This document shows, one piece after another, positions 50,616-59,395 of a stretch of DNA of 64,000 nt. How positions within the stretch are numbered: position 1 is the stretch's first letter; every line of letters begins with the position of its first letter. The position numbers and the translations under genes are program-made. The stretch comes from Candidatus Obscuribacterales bacterium. GTDB taxonomy: Bacteria > Cyanobacteriota > Vampirovibrionia > Obscuribacterales > Obscuribacteraceae. The notes beneath the pieces are model-generated. The model saw only the letters and a list, made by a program, of their open reading frames with translations, was not told the DNA's origin and ran no database searches. Where the stretch lies: positions 806,001 to 870,000 of the forward strand of contig JACKCM010000002.1 in assembly GCA_020634035.1 (NCBI GenBank), read 5' to 3'.

Positions 50616-51494
50616 TCAGCTTCTCTCTTCCAGCATCCCTTCTCCGAATAAATTTATAGAAAGTATGGTCAGGGATATGAGCAAAGACGGGATCAGTGGT
50701 GCCCACCAGTTGGCGTAGAAGAAGTCACTTTGAGCCTGGCGCAGCATCCCGCCCCAGCTCGGCGTGGCAGGACCGGGACCGAGTCCCAGAAAGCTGAGAC
50801 CTGCTTCCATAACCACCGCATCGGAGACCAGCAAAATAACCTGGATAAGGATGATTCGGCGGGCATTGGGAAGCAGATGCCTGAGCAGAAGCCAGATTCT
50901 ACCGGCTCCAAGGGATACGGCCGCTTCTATATATTCTTCCAGGGCGAGAGCGCTAATTTTTGTATAGGCGATTCGAGCAGCCTCGAGCCAGGAGGTCGCC
51001 GATATGACCACGATAATCGAAAGAAGCGGAATCAGACCAAGCGAAGATCTGGTTACACCCAAAAGCTCCAGCATCTCCACAGGCAGTCTCTGGGTGAATT
51101 CAGGCGTTTTTATGAGCGCGGTCAGGGCAAGCAGCAGAATCAAGGAGGGAATAGCCAGGAGGGCATCTACAATGCGCATCATCAGGGTGCTGACACCGGA
51201 TCCTGCAAGGGAAGCGGCAGCGCCCCAGAGAGTGCCGAAGCCGACGGCGATGAGAGCTGAAATCAAACCGATGGCTAGCGAGTTGCGCGCTCCAAGGCAG
51301 GCAATCGTAAAGAGATCATGCCCCAGGCTATCGGTTCCGAGGATATGACCTTCGGTAAGCGGTTTTAGATTGAAGGCGTCTAGATTGGGCTCTAGACCGG
51401 CTTGATCCGGACCGAAGCTCTGACCGAGAAGACAGAGACTTATTAAGAAGAAGAAAATCAGCAGGGCTCCTTTGACCTTCGTATTCATCTTCAC
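50616..51494 (-). CDS. DppC/OppC-type ABC transporter permease
   Basis: The protein has 292 residues, about six membrane helices and an N-terminal OppC-type helix. The permease EAA loop is EYIEAAVSLGAGRIWLLLRH, followed by LPNARRIILIQVILLVSDAV. LGTDSLGHDLFTIACLGARN near residue 55 is typical of the C-subunit. Its start overlaps the end of the DppB-type gene by four bases. No substrate-binding protein or ATPase is in the window, so the substrate (peptide, nickel or sugar) is unknown. Confidence 0.9.
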   Translation of the reverse strand: MKMNTKVKGALLIFFFLISLCLLGQSFGPDQAGLEPNLDAFNLKPLTEGHILGTDSLGHDLFTIACLGARNSLAIGLISALIAVGFGTLWGAAASLAGSGVSTLMMRIVDALLAIPSLILLLALTALIKTPEFTQRLPVEMLELLGVTRSSLGLIPLLSIIVVISATSWLEAARIAYTKISALALEEYIEAAVSLGAGRIWLLLRHLLPNARRIILIQVILLVSDAVVMEAGLSFLGLGPGPATPSWGGMLRQAQSDFFYANWWAPLIPSLLISLTILSINLFGEGMLEERS

Positions 51495-52534
51495 AGCTTC
51501 CTCATTCTGACCGAATCTTCGGCTTTCGCCGTCTCGGCCTCGTCGCGAAGGCGCGGGTCTATAAAAGGAGCGATTAAATCAGCCAGCAGATTGGATAGAA
51601 TCACCATGGTGCCATAGAGCATTATCAATGAGGTCATCACCGGATAATTACGCCCGAAAGTGGCATCCACAGCCAGGCGTCCTGTGCCGGGCCAGCCGAA
51701 TATGGACTCAATCAGGACAGATCCGCCTATGAGAGCAGGCAGAGAAAGGGCGAGCAGATTGAGCACAGGCAAAAGACAGTTGCGGCTCACATGAACGAGG
51801 ATTACTCGGAAATCAGGCATCCCTTTCGCTATGGCAAGAGTTACATAGTTCTTTGTGATCTCATCGAGGGCAAGGCTGCGTATAAACAGTGCCACTTTGG
51901 CTGCCCGACCCAGAGCAAGGGCGAAGGCAGGCAGGATGGCAAAAGGTAATAATGCGATAAGGGCGCTGCCTCGGTTTAGATCTAGTGCGGCAAATATCGG
52001 AATGAAATGGAGTGTTTGCCAGTCGGCAGCTAAATAGACCAGGGCGAGGGCGACAAGAAAAGCCGGTATAGAGTAGAGAAAAAGGGTGGAGGTCAGTAAA
52101 AATCCCTCTAGTTTTGGAAAGCGGCTTCTTAGAAATACCAGAGCAAGCCCCCAGAGAGTGCCTGAGGTAAAGCTGAGGATAATGGCAGTGCCGGTGAGCA
52201 TTATTGTGGCGGGCAGGCGCTCTAGAATTACTTCCAGAACCGGACGGTTGTCTTGATACGAGCGCCCGAGCTCACCGTGCCCGGTCCAGCCCATGAGCCA
52301 GCGTCCATATTGAATCGGCAGAGGGTCGTCAAGACCGAAGCGCTTTCGCATGAAAGCAAGCTCTTCTCGGGAGATATCCCGGGTGCTCTCTCCTAATAGA
52401 GCCTCCACCGGATCTCCGGGCAGGGCCCGGACCAGACCAAAAGAGATCACTGAAAGAATAAAGAGAAGCGGCAGAGCCTGGAGGAATCTTTTCCAGATTA
52501 TCTGAGCCAGGGTGATCGAGCCTCCTCTTGTCAA
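51491..52534 (-). CDS. DppB/OppB-type ABC transporter permease
   Basis: The protein has 347 residues. LFILSVISFGLVRALPGDPV at the N-terminus is the DppB signature, with RFGLDDPLPIQYGRWLMGWT after it. The EAA loop (NYVTLAIAKGMPDFRVILVH) and SLPALIGGSVLIESIFGWPG confirm it. It forms the inner-membrane channel with the downstream DppC-type protein. ATGA overlap links the two genes. Confidence 0.9.
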   Translation of the reverse strand: MTRGGSITLAQIIWKRFLQALPLLFILSVISFGLVRALPGDPVEALLGESTRDISREELAFMRKRFGLDDPLPIQYGRWLMGWTGHGELGRSYQDNRPVLEVILERLPATIMLTGTAIILSFTSGTLWGLALVFLRSRFPKLEGFLLTSTLFLYSIPAFLVALALVYLAADWQTLHFIPIFAALDLNRGSALIALLPFAILPAFALALGRAAKVALFIRSLALDEITKNYVTLAIAKGMPDFRVILVHVSRNCLLPVLNLLALSLPALIGGSVLIESIFGWPGTGRLAVDATFGRNYPVMTSLIMLYGTMVILSNLLADLIAPFIDPRLRDEAETAKAEDSVRMRKL

Positions 52535-52648
52535 TAGATAAATTAGCTTCCAGGTAACGTCTTATGATACAGAAGCTTTTCGCGTTGACAATCGGCAGTC
52601 TCAAGTCTTAGGATCAGAAGTCCGGGGCAACCGTATGATTTAATCAGC

Positions 52649-52719
<71 letters not shown>

Positions 52720-52753
52720 TATTTTTTCTCTCTTAGAGCGAGGACTATCGGGT

Positions 52754-52759
52754 TATAAT
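52754..52759 (+). promoter_or_regulatory. -10 element of tRNA-Val gene
   Basis: A perfect TATAAT lies 11 bases before the tRNA-Val 5' end. The expected -35 region (52730-52736) has only a weak match. This fits transcription separate from tRNA-Cys. Confidence 0.5.
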
Positions 52760-52770
52760 TGAATACTTGA

Positions 52771-52843
52771 GGGCGGTTGGCGCAGTTGGTAGCGCATCAC
52801 TTTGACATAGTGGGGGCCACTGGTTCGAATCCAGTACCGCCCA
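52771..52843 (+). tRNA. tRNA-Val (GAC)
   Basis: A 73-base cloverleaf: acceptor GGGCGGT/ACCGCCC with discriminator A, D arm GCGC-GCGC with AGTTGGTA, anticodon loop TTGACAT with GAC at 52804-52806, and T arm CTGGTTCGAATCCAG. CCA is not encoded. It lies 51 bases after tRNA-Cys. Confidence 0.96.
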
Positions 52844-52936
52844 AATTTTTCCCCGATATCTTTCATCAGATTGCATCGAATCATCTAATTGCTTTATAGT
52901 GCTATAAAGCAATTTTTTTGTATCTTTATCAGACCC

Positions 52937-53716
52937 ATGGACGATTTGAAGCGTTACTCGAGAAGAGAGATTTTAAAGCGTGGAGCAGGCGCGCTCTCCG
53001 CTTTGAGTTTTGCCGGCAGCTTTCCCTCCGGGCATTCGCCTGAGGATCTTGTTGTCGTCAGGCTGTCGGGTGGAAACGATGCACTGAATACGGTGGTGCC
53101 TCTTCTATGCGGCGAGTACAAACGGCATCGTCAGTCTATCTCTATATCAGAGAGCGAACTTATCGAACTTACCGAAGAGTATGGCTTGCACCCGGCTCTG
53201 ACCGAGACGGCTAGTATCTATCGAAATGGAGATCTGGCGTTTTTACTCGGGGTCGGATTTCCGGCTGACACAGAAACCAGCTCCCATGAACTGGCCGATT
53301 ATTTCTGGAAGACCGGCGATCTAAAAGCCGATGGTTTTCTCACTGAAGAGAATCCCGAGTTCTTTCTTAATTGCAGATATCTGCAGTTGGATGGTTTCGA
53401 TACCCATAGCAATCAGGTAAGCAAACAGGAAAAAGCCCTTAAAGAATTAGACAGATTGATCAGTCGGGAATATTCTTCTAAGAAGACTATATTTGTTTAC
53501 TCTGAGTTCGGACGTAGTCTATCGGAAAACGAAGAAGGCGGAACCGATCATGGTCTGGCTGGTCTTGCCATGCTTATCGGTGGCAAGGTCCGTGGCGGAA
53601 TCTATGGAGAATATCGCTTCGAAGGCGACAACCTGGCTGCTGTGCTAGAGCCGAGCATCATATATGATGCCATAGAGAATAGAGACCGCGCTAAGGACAA
53701 TCTCTATTTTTCCTAA
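52937..53716 (+). CDS. Compact DUF1501-family secreted protein
   Basis: From ATG 52937 the protein has 259 residues. It opens with a twin-arginine motif (YSRREILKRGAGALSALSFA), so export by Tat is likely. The family blocks are DLVVVRLSGGNDALNTVVPL, GLHPALTETASIYRNGDLAF, DGFDTHSNQ, VYSEFGRSLSENEEGGTDHG and GGKVRGGIYGEY. DUF1501 proteins are usually about 400 residues; here the block between FWKTGD and DGFDTHS is reduced to about 30 residues. The upstream in-frame ATG at 52889 would add a segment that breaks the Tat layout. It is convergent with the TPR gene, sharing CTAA at the stops. Confidence 0.78.
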   Translation: MDDLKRYSRREILKRGAGALSALSFAGSFPSGHSPEDLVVVRLSGGNDALNTVVPLLCGEYKRHRQSISISESELIELTEEYGLHPALTETASIYRNGDLAFLLGVGFPADTETSSHELADYFWKTGDLKADGFLTEENPEFFLNCRYLQLDGFDTHSNQVSKQEKALKELDRLISREYSSKKTIFVYSEFGRSLSENEEGGTDHGLAGLAMLIGGKVRGGIYGEYRFEGDNLAAVLEPSIIYDAIENRDRAKDNLYFS

Positions 53717-55203
53717 TCGTCTCTATAAAATCGCGCTTTGAATTCGCTTGCTTCCGCTTCTTTGACAAGTCCTTTCTTGCGCTGGATAGAAGCTATGGTT
53801 TCATGGACATCGGCATCGTAGAGATCTTTTGTCAGGGCTTGTCTGGCCAGGACGAGAGCTTCATCTGCTTTTCCGCTTTCTATGAGCACCTTCGCTCGGG
53901 TATGCAGCATGGTCTCATTGTCTGATTGTTTTTCGAGGATTTTAGCTGCTAATCGATCAGCTTCTTCGAATCGCTTCAATTCTAGCAATTCACTAACAAC
54001 GTGCTCTTGCAAATCTTCATCCTTCGGGGCGAGGGCGGCAGCCCTGCGAAAGTCTGCCAGTGCCTTTTCATGCTGCTTTAAATCGCTGAAGTAGAGCCCG
54101 CGATGATGATAGTTTTCGGCATTCTCTGGAGCATTTTTCACCAGAAATTCATAAATGCTCTCCAGCTTCTGTCGATCTTTCTGGGCTTCTGCCGGTCGGT
54201 TTTCCTCTTCGAAAAAACGGGCTCTCCCTTTGAGTGCTTCGATCCGATTATCCTGATCGCTTGAATTGATCTCTTTTGCATAACAGTCGAGAATTTTTTT
54301 TACATATTCTCTTCTCTCTTCTTCGTCGTTAGAGACCTGAGCTTTCTTGGCTATCTGCATTCTTCTCAGATAAAGGTCTGCCGTAGGTTCATCGTCATCG
54401 GCGATTTCGCTGTCGATTGCAGTAAGAGCTAGCCGATATGTTATTAATGCCTCGTCTTTCTTGCCCAGAATTTCATTGAGATAGGCTCGATCAAATAAGA
54501 TGGTGTCGGCATTGGTACCTGAGCTTGCGCTATTTTTCTTGAATTTGAAATCTTCCAGAACAGCAAGGGCTCTAGCGCTATCCCCCAGGTAGATGTAGGC
54601 TTTGGCCAGCGATTCTCTAGCCCTGCCTGACCAATAATCTTCTTTGAGGGTGAGCGCCTTTCTATAGTCTTCGATAGCTCGATCCAGTCTTCCTGTTTCT
54701 TCGAAGAAAGATGCTCGTTGAATTAATTCGTAGCCAGGTGCGTCGGAGATTTCTATGGCTCTTGTGTATTCTTTCTCTGCTTGTTCAAACTGGTGCATCG
54801 CTAGATAACAGTCACCGCGGGCGGTGAAAAGAATTGTGTCATTTGCATCGAGTTTGATAGCCCTGGAGTAATCTTCTAAAGATTTCTCATATCGATTCGA
54901 GTATCGATAGGCATCGCCCCTCTTTCGGTACCATTCTTCGTTGTTTGCATCGATAGCGATGGCCCGGTCGAAGTCTTTAATCGCTTTGTCATACTCATCT
55001 TTGTAATAATAGTATCGACCCCGGGCGAATAGATACTCGGCTTTTTCAGGATGTCTGACAATCGCTTTTGATAGTTTCTGGAGCTGGGCAGGGGTAATAT
55101 CATCGCTGTCGCCTTCTACGATATCTTTCAACCCCCACTCATCCATAGAGCAGGCGCTGAGAGCGAGAGTTGAAAACAAAGCGAGAAAGATTTTCTGCTT
55201 CAT
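53713..55203 (-). CDS. TPR-repeat lipoprotein
   Basis: From ATG 55203 the product has 496 residues. The signal MKQKIFLALFSTLALSAC gives a lipobox Cys18. At least ten tetratricopeptide repeats follow (for example AIKDFDRAIAIDANNEEWYR, SLEDYSRAIKLDANDTILFT, ALADFRRAAALAPKDEDLQE). It is a membrane-anchored scaffold of unknown partner. The 28 residues upstream in the open frame overlap the neighbouring gene's end and are not signal-like, so I reject that start. The stop shares CTAA with the convergent DUF1501 gene. Confidence 0.82.
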   Translation of the reverse strand: MKQKIFLALFSTLALSACSMDEWGLKDIVEGDSDDITPAQLQKLSKAIVRHPEKAEYLFARGRYYYYKDEYDKAIKDFDRAIAIDANNEEWYRKRGDAYRYSNRYEKSLEDYSRAIKLDANDTILFTARGDCYLAMHQFEQAEKEYTRAIEISDAPGYELIQRASFFEETGRLDRAIEDYRKALTLKEDYWSGRARESLAKAYIYLGDSARALAVLEDFKFKKNSASSGTNADTILFDRAYLNEILGKKDEALITYRLALTAIDSEIADDDEPTADLYLRRMQIAKKAQVSNDEEERREYVKKILDCYAKEINSSDQDNRIEALKGRARFFEEENRPAEAQKDRQKLESIYEFLVKNAPENAENYHHRGLYFSDLKQHEKALADFRRAAALAPKDEDLQEHVVSELLELKRFEEADRLAAKILEKQSDNETMLHTRAKVLIESGKADEALVLARQALTKDLYDADVHETIASIQRKKGLVKEAEASEFKARFYRDD

Positions 55204-55216
55204 GGCGCCTGGCGCT

Positions 55217-55630
55217 CTAGGGGTCGGGATGATTGGTAGGTTCGAGCATGCACCAGAATTTGCGCTCGAAATCCCACATGTTTTCATCCTTCCAGTTACG
55301 CAGAGTGACTTTTACCGCCCACATCCCTTCTTTTTCGAGGGTGATATCGGGCTTGAAGACATGGTGGCCTTTGTAAATATCGTTTGGATCGTTGGCGCTG
55401 AATTCGCCTCTGTAGACTTCTACTCCATCGGGACTCTCGATGGTGACCGTACCCTTGTACTGACGTCTTTCGTAAGGCGTGCCAAAACCAATTACCCAGG
55501 AGCAACTGGAGTGGAAGGGCAGCTCTTTGACCACGAATACGTCAAAGATTCCCTGGAGGTTGAGCATACCGTCATCGCTTCGTTCCGTGTTCTCGCAGAA
55601 CAATATGTAGCCGCTATGCAGGTACTTCAT
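55217..55630 (-). CDS. Small beta-rich protein (DUF6941-like)
   Basis: From ATG 55630 the protein has 137 residues: MKYLHSGYILFCENTERSDD, MLNLQGIFDVFVVKELPFHS and GMWAVKVTLRNWKDENMWDF. The layout (sensor-like opening, 'GIFD', Pro-rich central part, C-terminal beta strands) resembles DUF6941, whose role is unknown. Recognition is tentative. The frame has an upstream Met with 13 more residues, but MKYLHSGY is a more likely start. It lies directly upstream of the TPR lipoprotein gene. Confidence 0.55.
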   Translation of the reverse strand: MKYLHSGYILFCENTERSDDGMLNLQGIFDVFVVKELPFHSSCSWVIGFGTPYERRQYKGTVTIESPDGVEVYRGEFSANDPNDIYKGHHVFKPDITLEKEGMWAVKVTLRNWKDENMWDFERKFWCMLEPTNHPDP

Positions 55631-55740
55631 GACAATCCTCGTTCTTGTCCTTATCAGGCAGTGAGCCAAAGGAATAGTAAACCATTTACAGGCTCGATGG
55701 GGGTATTTTATGAATTATAGAAGATTATTGGACTGGTAAG

Positions 55741-55780
55741 GAAAGCCCCGGTTGGGCTTGGAGCTTTCACCGGGGCTTTC
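55741..55780 (-). terminator. Intrinsic terminator of fusA
   Basis: GAAAGCCCCGGT (55741-55752) and ACCGGGGCTTTC (55769-55780) form a perfect 12-base-pair stem with a 16-base loop, beginning 22 bases after the fusA stop. On the minus strand the stem ends in CTTTC followed by CTT. Confidence 0.8.
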
Positions 55781-55801
55781 GATTGCTTGGATAATCACTG
55801 A

Positions 55802-57931
55802 TTAGTGATGTTTACCTTTGATGATCTCTTCAGAGATGCTGGTGGGCACTTCCTCGTAGTGGAGGAATTCCATGGTGAAGGTACCCTGACCTCTGGTTTT
55901 GTTTCTGATGTCAGTAGCATAACCGAACATCTCAGAGAGAGGCACGTTGCAATTCACCTTGGAGAGGTGATCGGTGGTGTTCATACCTTCGACCTTACCC
56001 CGTCTGCCGGAGAGGTCGCCGATGACATCGCCCATGTAGTCTTCCGGTACTTCCACTTCTACCTTCATGATAGGTTCGAGCAGAACCGGTCTGGCTTTTC
56101 TGAAACCTTCCTTGAAACCGATAGAACCGGCTGTACGGAATGCCATTTCGGAAGAGTCGACCGGGTGGAAGCTTCCGTCCACTAAGCGGACAACGATGTC
56201 GATGATCGGATAGCCGGCAAGCACACCGCCAGCCATGGCATCTTTGACACCGGATTCGACGGCGGGGATGTATTCTCTGGGAACCACACCACCGACGATC
56301 TTGTTCTCGAAGGTGAAACCGGTACCGGGTTGGCCGGGTTCGATCTCGAGCACGACGTCTCCGTACTGACCACGACCACCACTCTGACGGACGAATTTGC
56401 CCTGTTGAGTAACGGCATTGCGGATGGTTTCGCGGTAAGCAACCTGGGGTTTGCCCACGTTGGCTTCCACTTTGAATTCGCGCAGCAGTCTGTCGACGAT
56501 AATTTCGAGGTGAAGTTCACCCATACCGGCGATGATGGTCTGACCGGTCTCGTGATCAACCGAGACTTTGAAGGTCGGATCTTCTTCAGCCAGTTTGGAA
56601 AGAGCGGTACCGAGCTTGTCGGCGTCGCCTTTGGTCTTGGGCTCGATGGCTACCGAGATAACCGGATCCGGGAAGTCCATGGACTCGAGGATGATAGGTT
56701 TGTCCTGGTCGCAGAGGGTGTCACCGGTGCTGGTGTCTTTGAGACCGACAGCAGCGACGATATCACCGGCGGCTGCCGATTCGACATCGGTTCTCTCGTC
56801 GGCTTGCAGGCGGACGAGACGGCTGATTCTCTCTTTCTTGCCTTTCACCGAGTTGTATACATAGGACCCGGCGTTGAGGGTACCGCTGTAGACCCGGAGG
56901 AAGGTCAGTTTGCCCACGAAAGGATCGTTCATCACTTTGAAGGCGAGGGCCGAGAAAGGCTCACTGGGATCGTACAAACGGACGGCTTCTTCGCCATCAG
57001 GAAGTGTACCCTTGATGCCTTCGACATCGGAAGGAGCCGGCAGGTAGTCGACGATGGCATCGAGCAGAAGCTGGACACCTTTGTTTTTGAAGGCGGAGCC
57101 GCAAAGAACAGGAATGATCTTGTTCTGGCAGACAGCTTCGCGCAGGACCCGTCTGAGGTCTTCGGGAGAAGGAGTCTCGCCTTCGAGATATTTTTCCATC
57201 AGAGCATCATCACATTCGACGATGGCTTCTTCTAATGTATGTCTCCACTTCTCGGCTTCTTCTTTATAGTCGCTCGGAATCTCGTCGATCTTGATGTTTT
57301 TGCCCATCGGATCGTCTTCTTCGTAGAAGTGAGCTTTCATTTCGATCAGGTCTATGAGACCCATGAAGTTGGATTCAGCGCCCATGGGAATCTGAATCGG
57401 GTGGCAGTTGGCCCATGTAGAGTGCATGCCGGGCAGGCTCTCTTTGGTCTGACCGAGAACTTTGAAGAAGTCGGCACCGCTTCGGTCCATTTTGTTGACC
57501 ATGATCATGCGGGGTACCGAATAACGGTTGGCTTGCTTCCAGACGGTCTGGGTCTGGGGCTGAACGCCGCCAACGGCACAGAGCACGATGACAACGCCGT
57601 CGAGAACCCGCATCGAACGCTCTACTTCAACGGTGAAGTCGACGTGTCCGGGGGTGTCTATCAGGTTGATTCTTTTGCCTTTCCATTCACTGGTGATGGC
57701 GGCGGCGGTAATGGTGATACCGCGCTCTTTTTCCTGGGCCATCCAGTCTGTGACGCTGGTGCCATCATGGACTTCGCCCATGCGGTGAATGAGACCCGAA
57801 TAGAAAAGAATTCTTTCCGTGGTCGTTGTTTTACCTGCATCGATATGGGCGGCTATTCCCATGTTTCTTATGTTTGCTAGTTGGCTGGAGCGAGTCACCG
57901 ACGGTTTCCTTTCTTCTTTGAGAACATCCAT
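55802..57931 (-). CDS. fusA: Elongation factor G
   Basis: EF-G is the GTPase that translocates tRNA and mRNA on the ribosome. The G-domain motif AAHIDAGKTTTTERILFYSG, DTPGHVDFTVEVERSMRVLD and MVNKMDRSGADFFK are present, with domains II-V (GMGELHLEIIVDRLLREFKV and on). Starting at ATG 57931 (MDVLKEERKPSVTRSSQLAN) gives 709 residues, slightly longer than usual because of an N-terminal tail. The open frame goes 57 codons further upstream, but that part lies in the leader after the terminator and has no family support. It ends at a strong terminator. Confidence 0.96.
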   Translation of the reverse strand: MDVLKEERKPSVTRSSQLANIRNMGIAAHIDAGKTTTTERILFYSGLIHRMGEVHDGTSVTDWMAQEKERGITITAAAITSEWKGKRINLIDTPGHVDFTVEVERSMRVLDGVVIVLCAVGGVQPQTQTVWKQANRYSVPRMIMVNKMDRSGADFFKVLGQTKESLPGMHSTWANCHPIQIPMGAESNFMGLIDLIEMKAHFYEEDDPMGKNIKIDEIPSDYKEEAEKWRHTLEEAIVECDDALMEKYLEGETPSPEDLRRVLREAVCQNKIIPVLCGSAFKNKGVQLLLDAIVDYLPAPSDVEGIKGTLPDGEEAVRLYDPSEPFSALAFKVMNDPFVGKLTFLRVYSGTLNAGSYVYNSVKGKKERISRLVRLQADERTDVESAAAGDIVAAVGLKDTSTGDTLCDQDKPIILESMDFPDPVISVAIEPKTKGDADKLGTALSKLAEEDPTFKVSVDHETGQTIIAGMGELHLEIIVDRLLREFKVEANVGKPQVAYRETIRNAVTQQGKFVRQSGGRGQYGDVVLEIEPGQPGTGFTFENKIVGGVVPREYIPAVESGVKDAMAGGVLAGYPIIDIVVRLVDGSFHPVDSSEMAFRTAGSIGFKEGFRKARPVLLEPIMKVEVEVPEDYMGDVIGDLSGRRGKVEGMNTTDHLSKVNCNVPLSEMFGYATDIRNKTRGQGTFTMEFLHYEEVPTSISEEIIKGKHH

Positions 57932-58298
57932 GATGGGGTACCCTTGTAATTTAAATGATATATCCAATTCGGTTGCAGTTTTGTCAACGTTTTTTGCACC
58001 GTTTTTGCTCTTGGAATTTAACCATGGGATTTGCGTGATTTTGTCTATATTGAGGATTACTACATATTTTTCCGTCATTATCTTTACAATTGCCGGTCGC
58101 ATTTTCGCAAACGCACTGCCGGTAATATTTAGAGACGTGAGGACGGTTTCGCTTGATAACCCCTTTTGAAACCGGCTTGAGATGCCGCTTTCGACTGCAA
58201 ATACTGGTTAAACGAAATCCCCGGTCGGTTAACTTTCTGCCTTTTGCAGGCAGCAATTCCGCCGGGGATTTTGTGAAGTTCGAATAAAACCGTATTAA
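57932..58298. other. Spacer between rpsG and fusA with strong structured hairpin
   Basis: In most bacteria rpsG and fusA are adjacent. Here 367 bases lie between them, holding a long hairpin (58216-58272), and presumably a fusA promoter and leader. The open frame in the fusA direction continues through part of it but encodes a low-complexity segment without homologous pattern. No other gene is visible. Confidence 0.5.
58216..58272 (-). terminator. Hairpin with internal stem between rpsG and fusA
   Basis: AAATCCCCGG (58216-58225) pairs with CCGGGGATTT (58263-58272), 10 base pairs. Inside the loop CTGCC/GGCAG makes a second stem. It starts 27 bases after the rpsG stop and continues into TTTCGTTT on the minus strand. 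It would separate rpsL-rpsG from fusA transcription or act as a regulatory leader element. Confidence 0.65.
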
Positions 58299-58769
58299 TT
58301 AATAGCGGTAGTGGGCGAACGCTTTGTTGGCTTCTGCCATCTTGTGGGTATCGTCCCGTTTTTTCACCGAGGCTCCGGTACCGTTGGCGGCGTCCATCAA
58401 TTCTGCCGAGAGTCTCTCAGAGAAAGAACGACCGCTTCTTTTGCGGGAGTTGGTGATGATCCACTGGGTGGCAAGAGCCACACCGCGGGATTGTTTAACT
58501 TCAATCGGCACCTGGTAGGTAGAACCACCGACCCGGCGAGCTTTTACTTCGACCAGGGGGGTGACGTTTTTGACAGCTTTATTGAAGACTTCGAGCGGCT
58601 CTTGCTTGGTCTTCTCTTTGATGATATCCATCGCTGTGTAGAGCAACTTCTGGGCGGTGCTGCGCTTGCCGCGCTGCATCATCCGGTTTACGAATCTCTG
58701 CACCAGCTGGCTTTCGAATACCGGATCCGGCGAGGGAACGCGCTTTTCTGCTGCGGTACGTCTAGACAT
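58299..58769 (-). CDS. rpsG: 30S ribosomal protein S7
   Basis: S7 organises the 3' major domain of 16S rRNA and contacts mRNA at the exit. The protein has 156 residues and starts SRRTAAEKRVPSPDPVFESQ; VKNVTPLVEVKARRVGGSTY and WIITNSRKRSGRSFSERLSA are diagnostic. It lies 41 bases downstream of rpsL. The stop precedes the hairpin at 58272-58216. Confidence 0.97.
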   Translation of the reverse strand: MSRRTAAEKRVPSPDPVFESQLVQRFVNRMMQRGKRSTAQKLLYTAMDIIKEKTKQEPLEVFNKAVKNVTPLVEVKARRVGGSTYQVPIEVKQSRGVALATQWIITNSRKRSGRSFSERLSAELMDAANGTGASVKKRDDTHKMAEANKAFAHYRY

Positions 58770-58810
58770 TTTTGTTTCTCCGTCCTTTAAACCTTATTCT
58801 TTAGTCGCGC

Positions 58811-59185
58811 CTAGCCTTTAGGACGCTTTGCACCGTATTTGGAACGACCCTGCATTCTGTCCTTGACGCCGGCGGTATCGAGAGTACCTCTGACGATGTG
58901 ATAACGGACACCGGGAAGATCCTTCACCCTGCCGCCTCTGACAAGCACCACGGAGTGCTCTTGAAGGTTGTGACCGATACCGGGAATATAGGCAGTGACC
59001 TCGATTCCGTTGGTAAGTCTCACCCTGGCAATTTTACGCAGAGCGGAGTTCGGTTTCTTGGGGGTGGTGGTTTTCACCTGGGTGCAAACGCCTCTGCGCT
59101 GAGGGCACGATTTGAGTGCAGGCGACTTGGTCTTGAATGTGACCTTTTTGCGTTCGCGGCGGATGAGTTGATTGATGGTTGGCAC
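58811..59185 (-). CDS. rpsL: 30S ribosomal protein S12
   Basis: S12 is at the decoding centre and carries KPNSALRKIARVRLTN and GVRYHIVRG, the region in which streptomycin resistance arises. GTG 59185 is the chosen start because it gives the universal N-terminus PTINQLIRRERKKV and follows AGGAG at good spacing. A Leu/Val-initiated extension to 59218 is not needed. In the K42-region TTTPKKPNSA, Lys is present as usual. Total length is 124 residues. Confidence 0.96.
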   Translation of the reverse strand: MPTINQLIRRERKKVTFKTKSPALKSCPQRRGVCTQVKTTTPKKPNSALRKIARVRLTNGIEVTAYIPGIGHNLQEHSVVLVRGGRVKDLPGVRYHIVRGTLDTAGVKDRMQGRSKYGAKRPKG

Positions 59186-59395
59186 CAGACATCTCCTGAC
59201 TGATTTAGAAGAATCCAAACTTGAAACGAATGTGGCTGAAGAGCATGGTTTCTACCCTTGCAACCACTGATATTGCCGAAGCTGAGTTGGTGATATGTCA
59301 TCCACATAGCTCGGCAAACACACAGGATATCAGAAAGCAGCTTCGGGAGATGCTTACTTTCCTATTTCCTTTACAAATCAAACATTTGCCTTAAA

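Noticed and set aside
57932..58102. N-terminal 57-residue extension of EF-G
   Set aside because: It lies in the leader after the rpsG terminator, has unlike composition and no EF-G family support. The ATG at 57931 is preferred.
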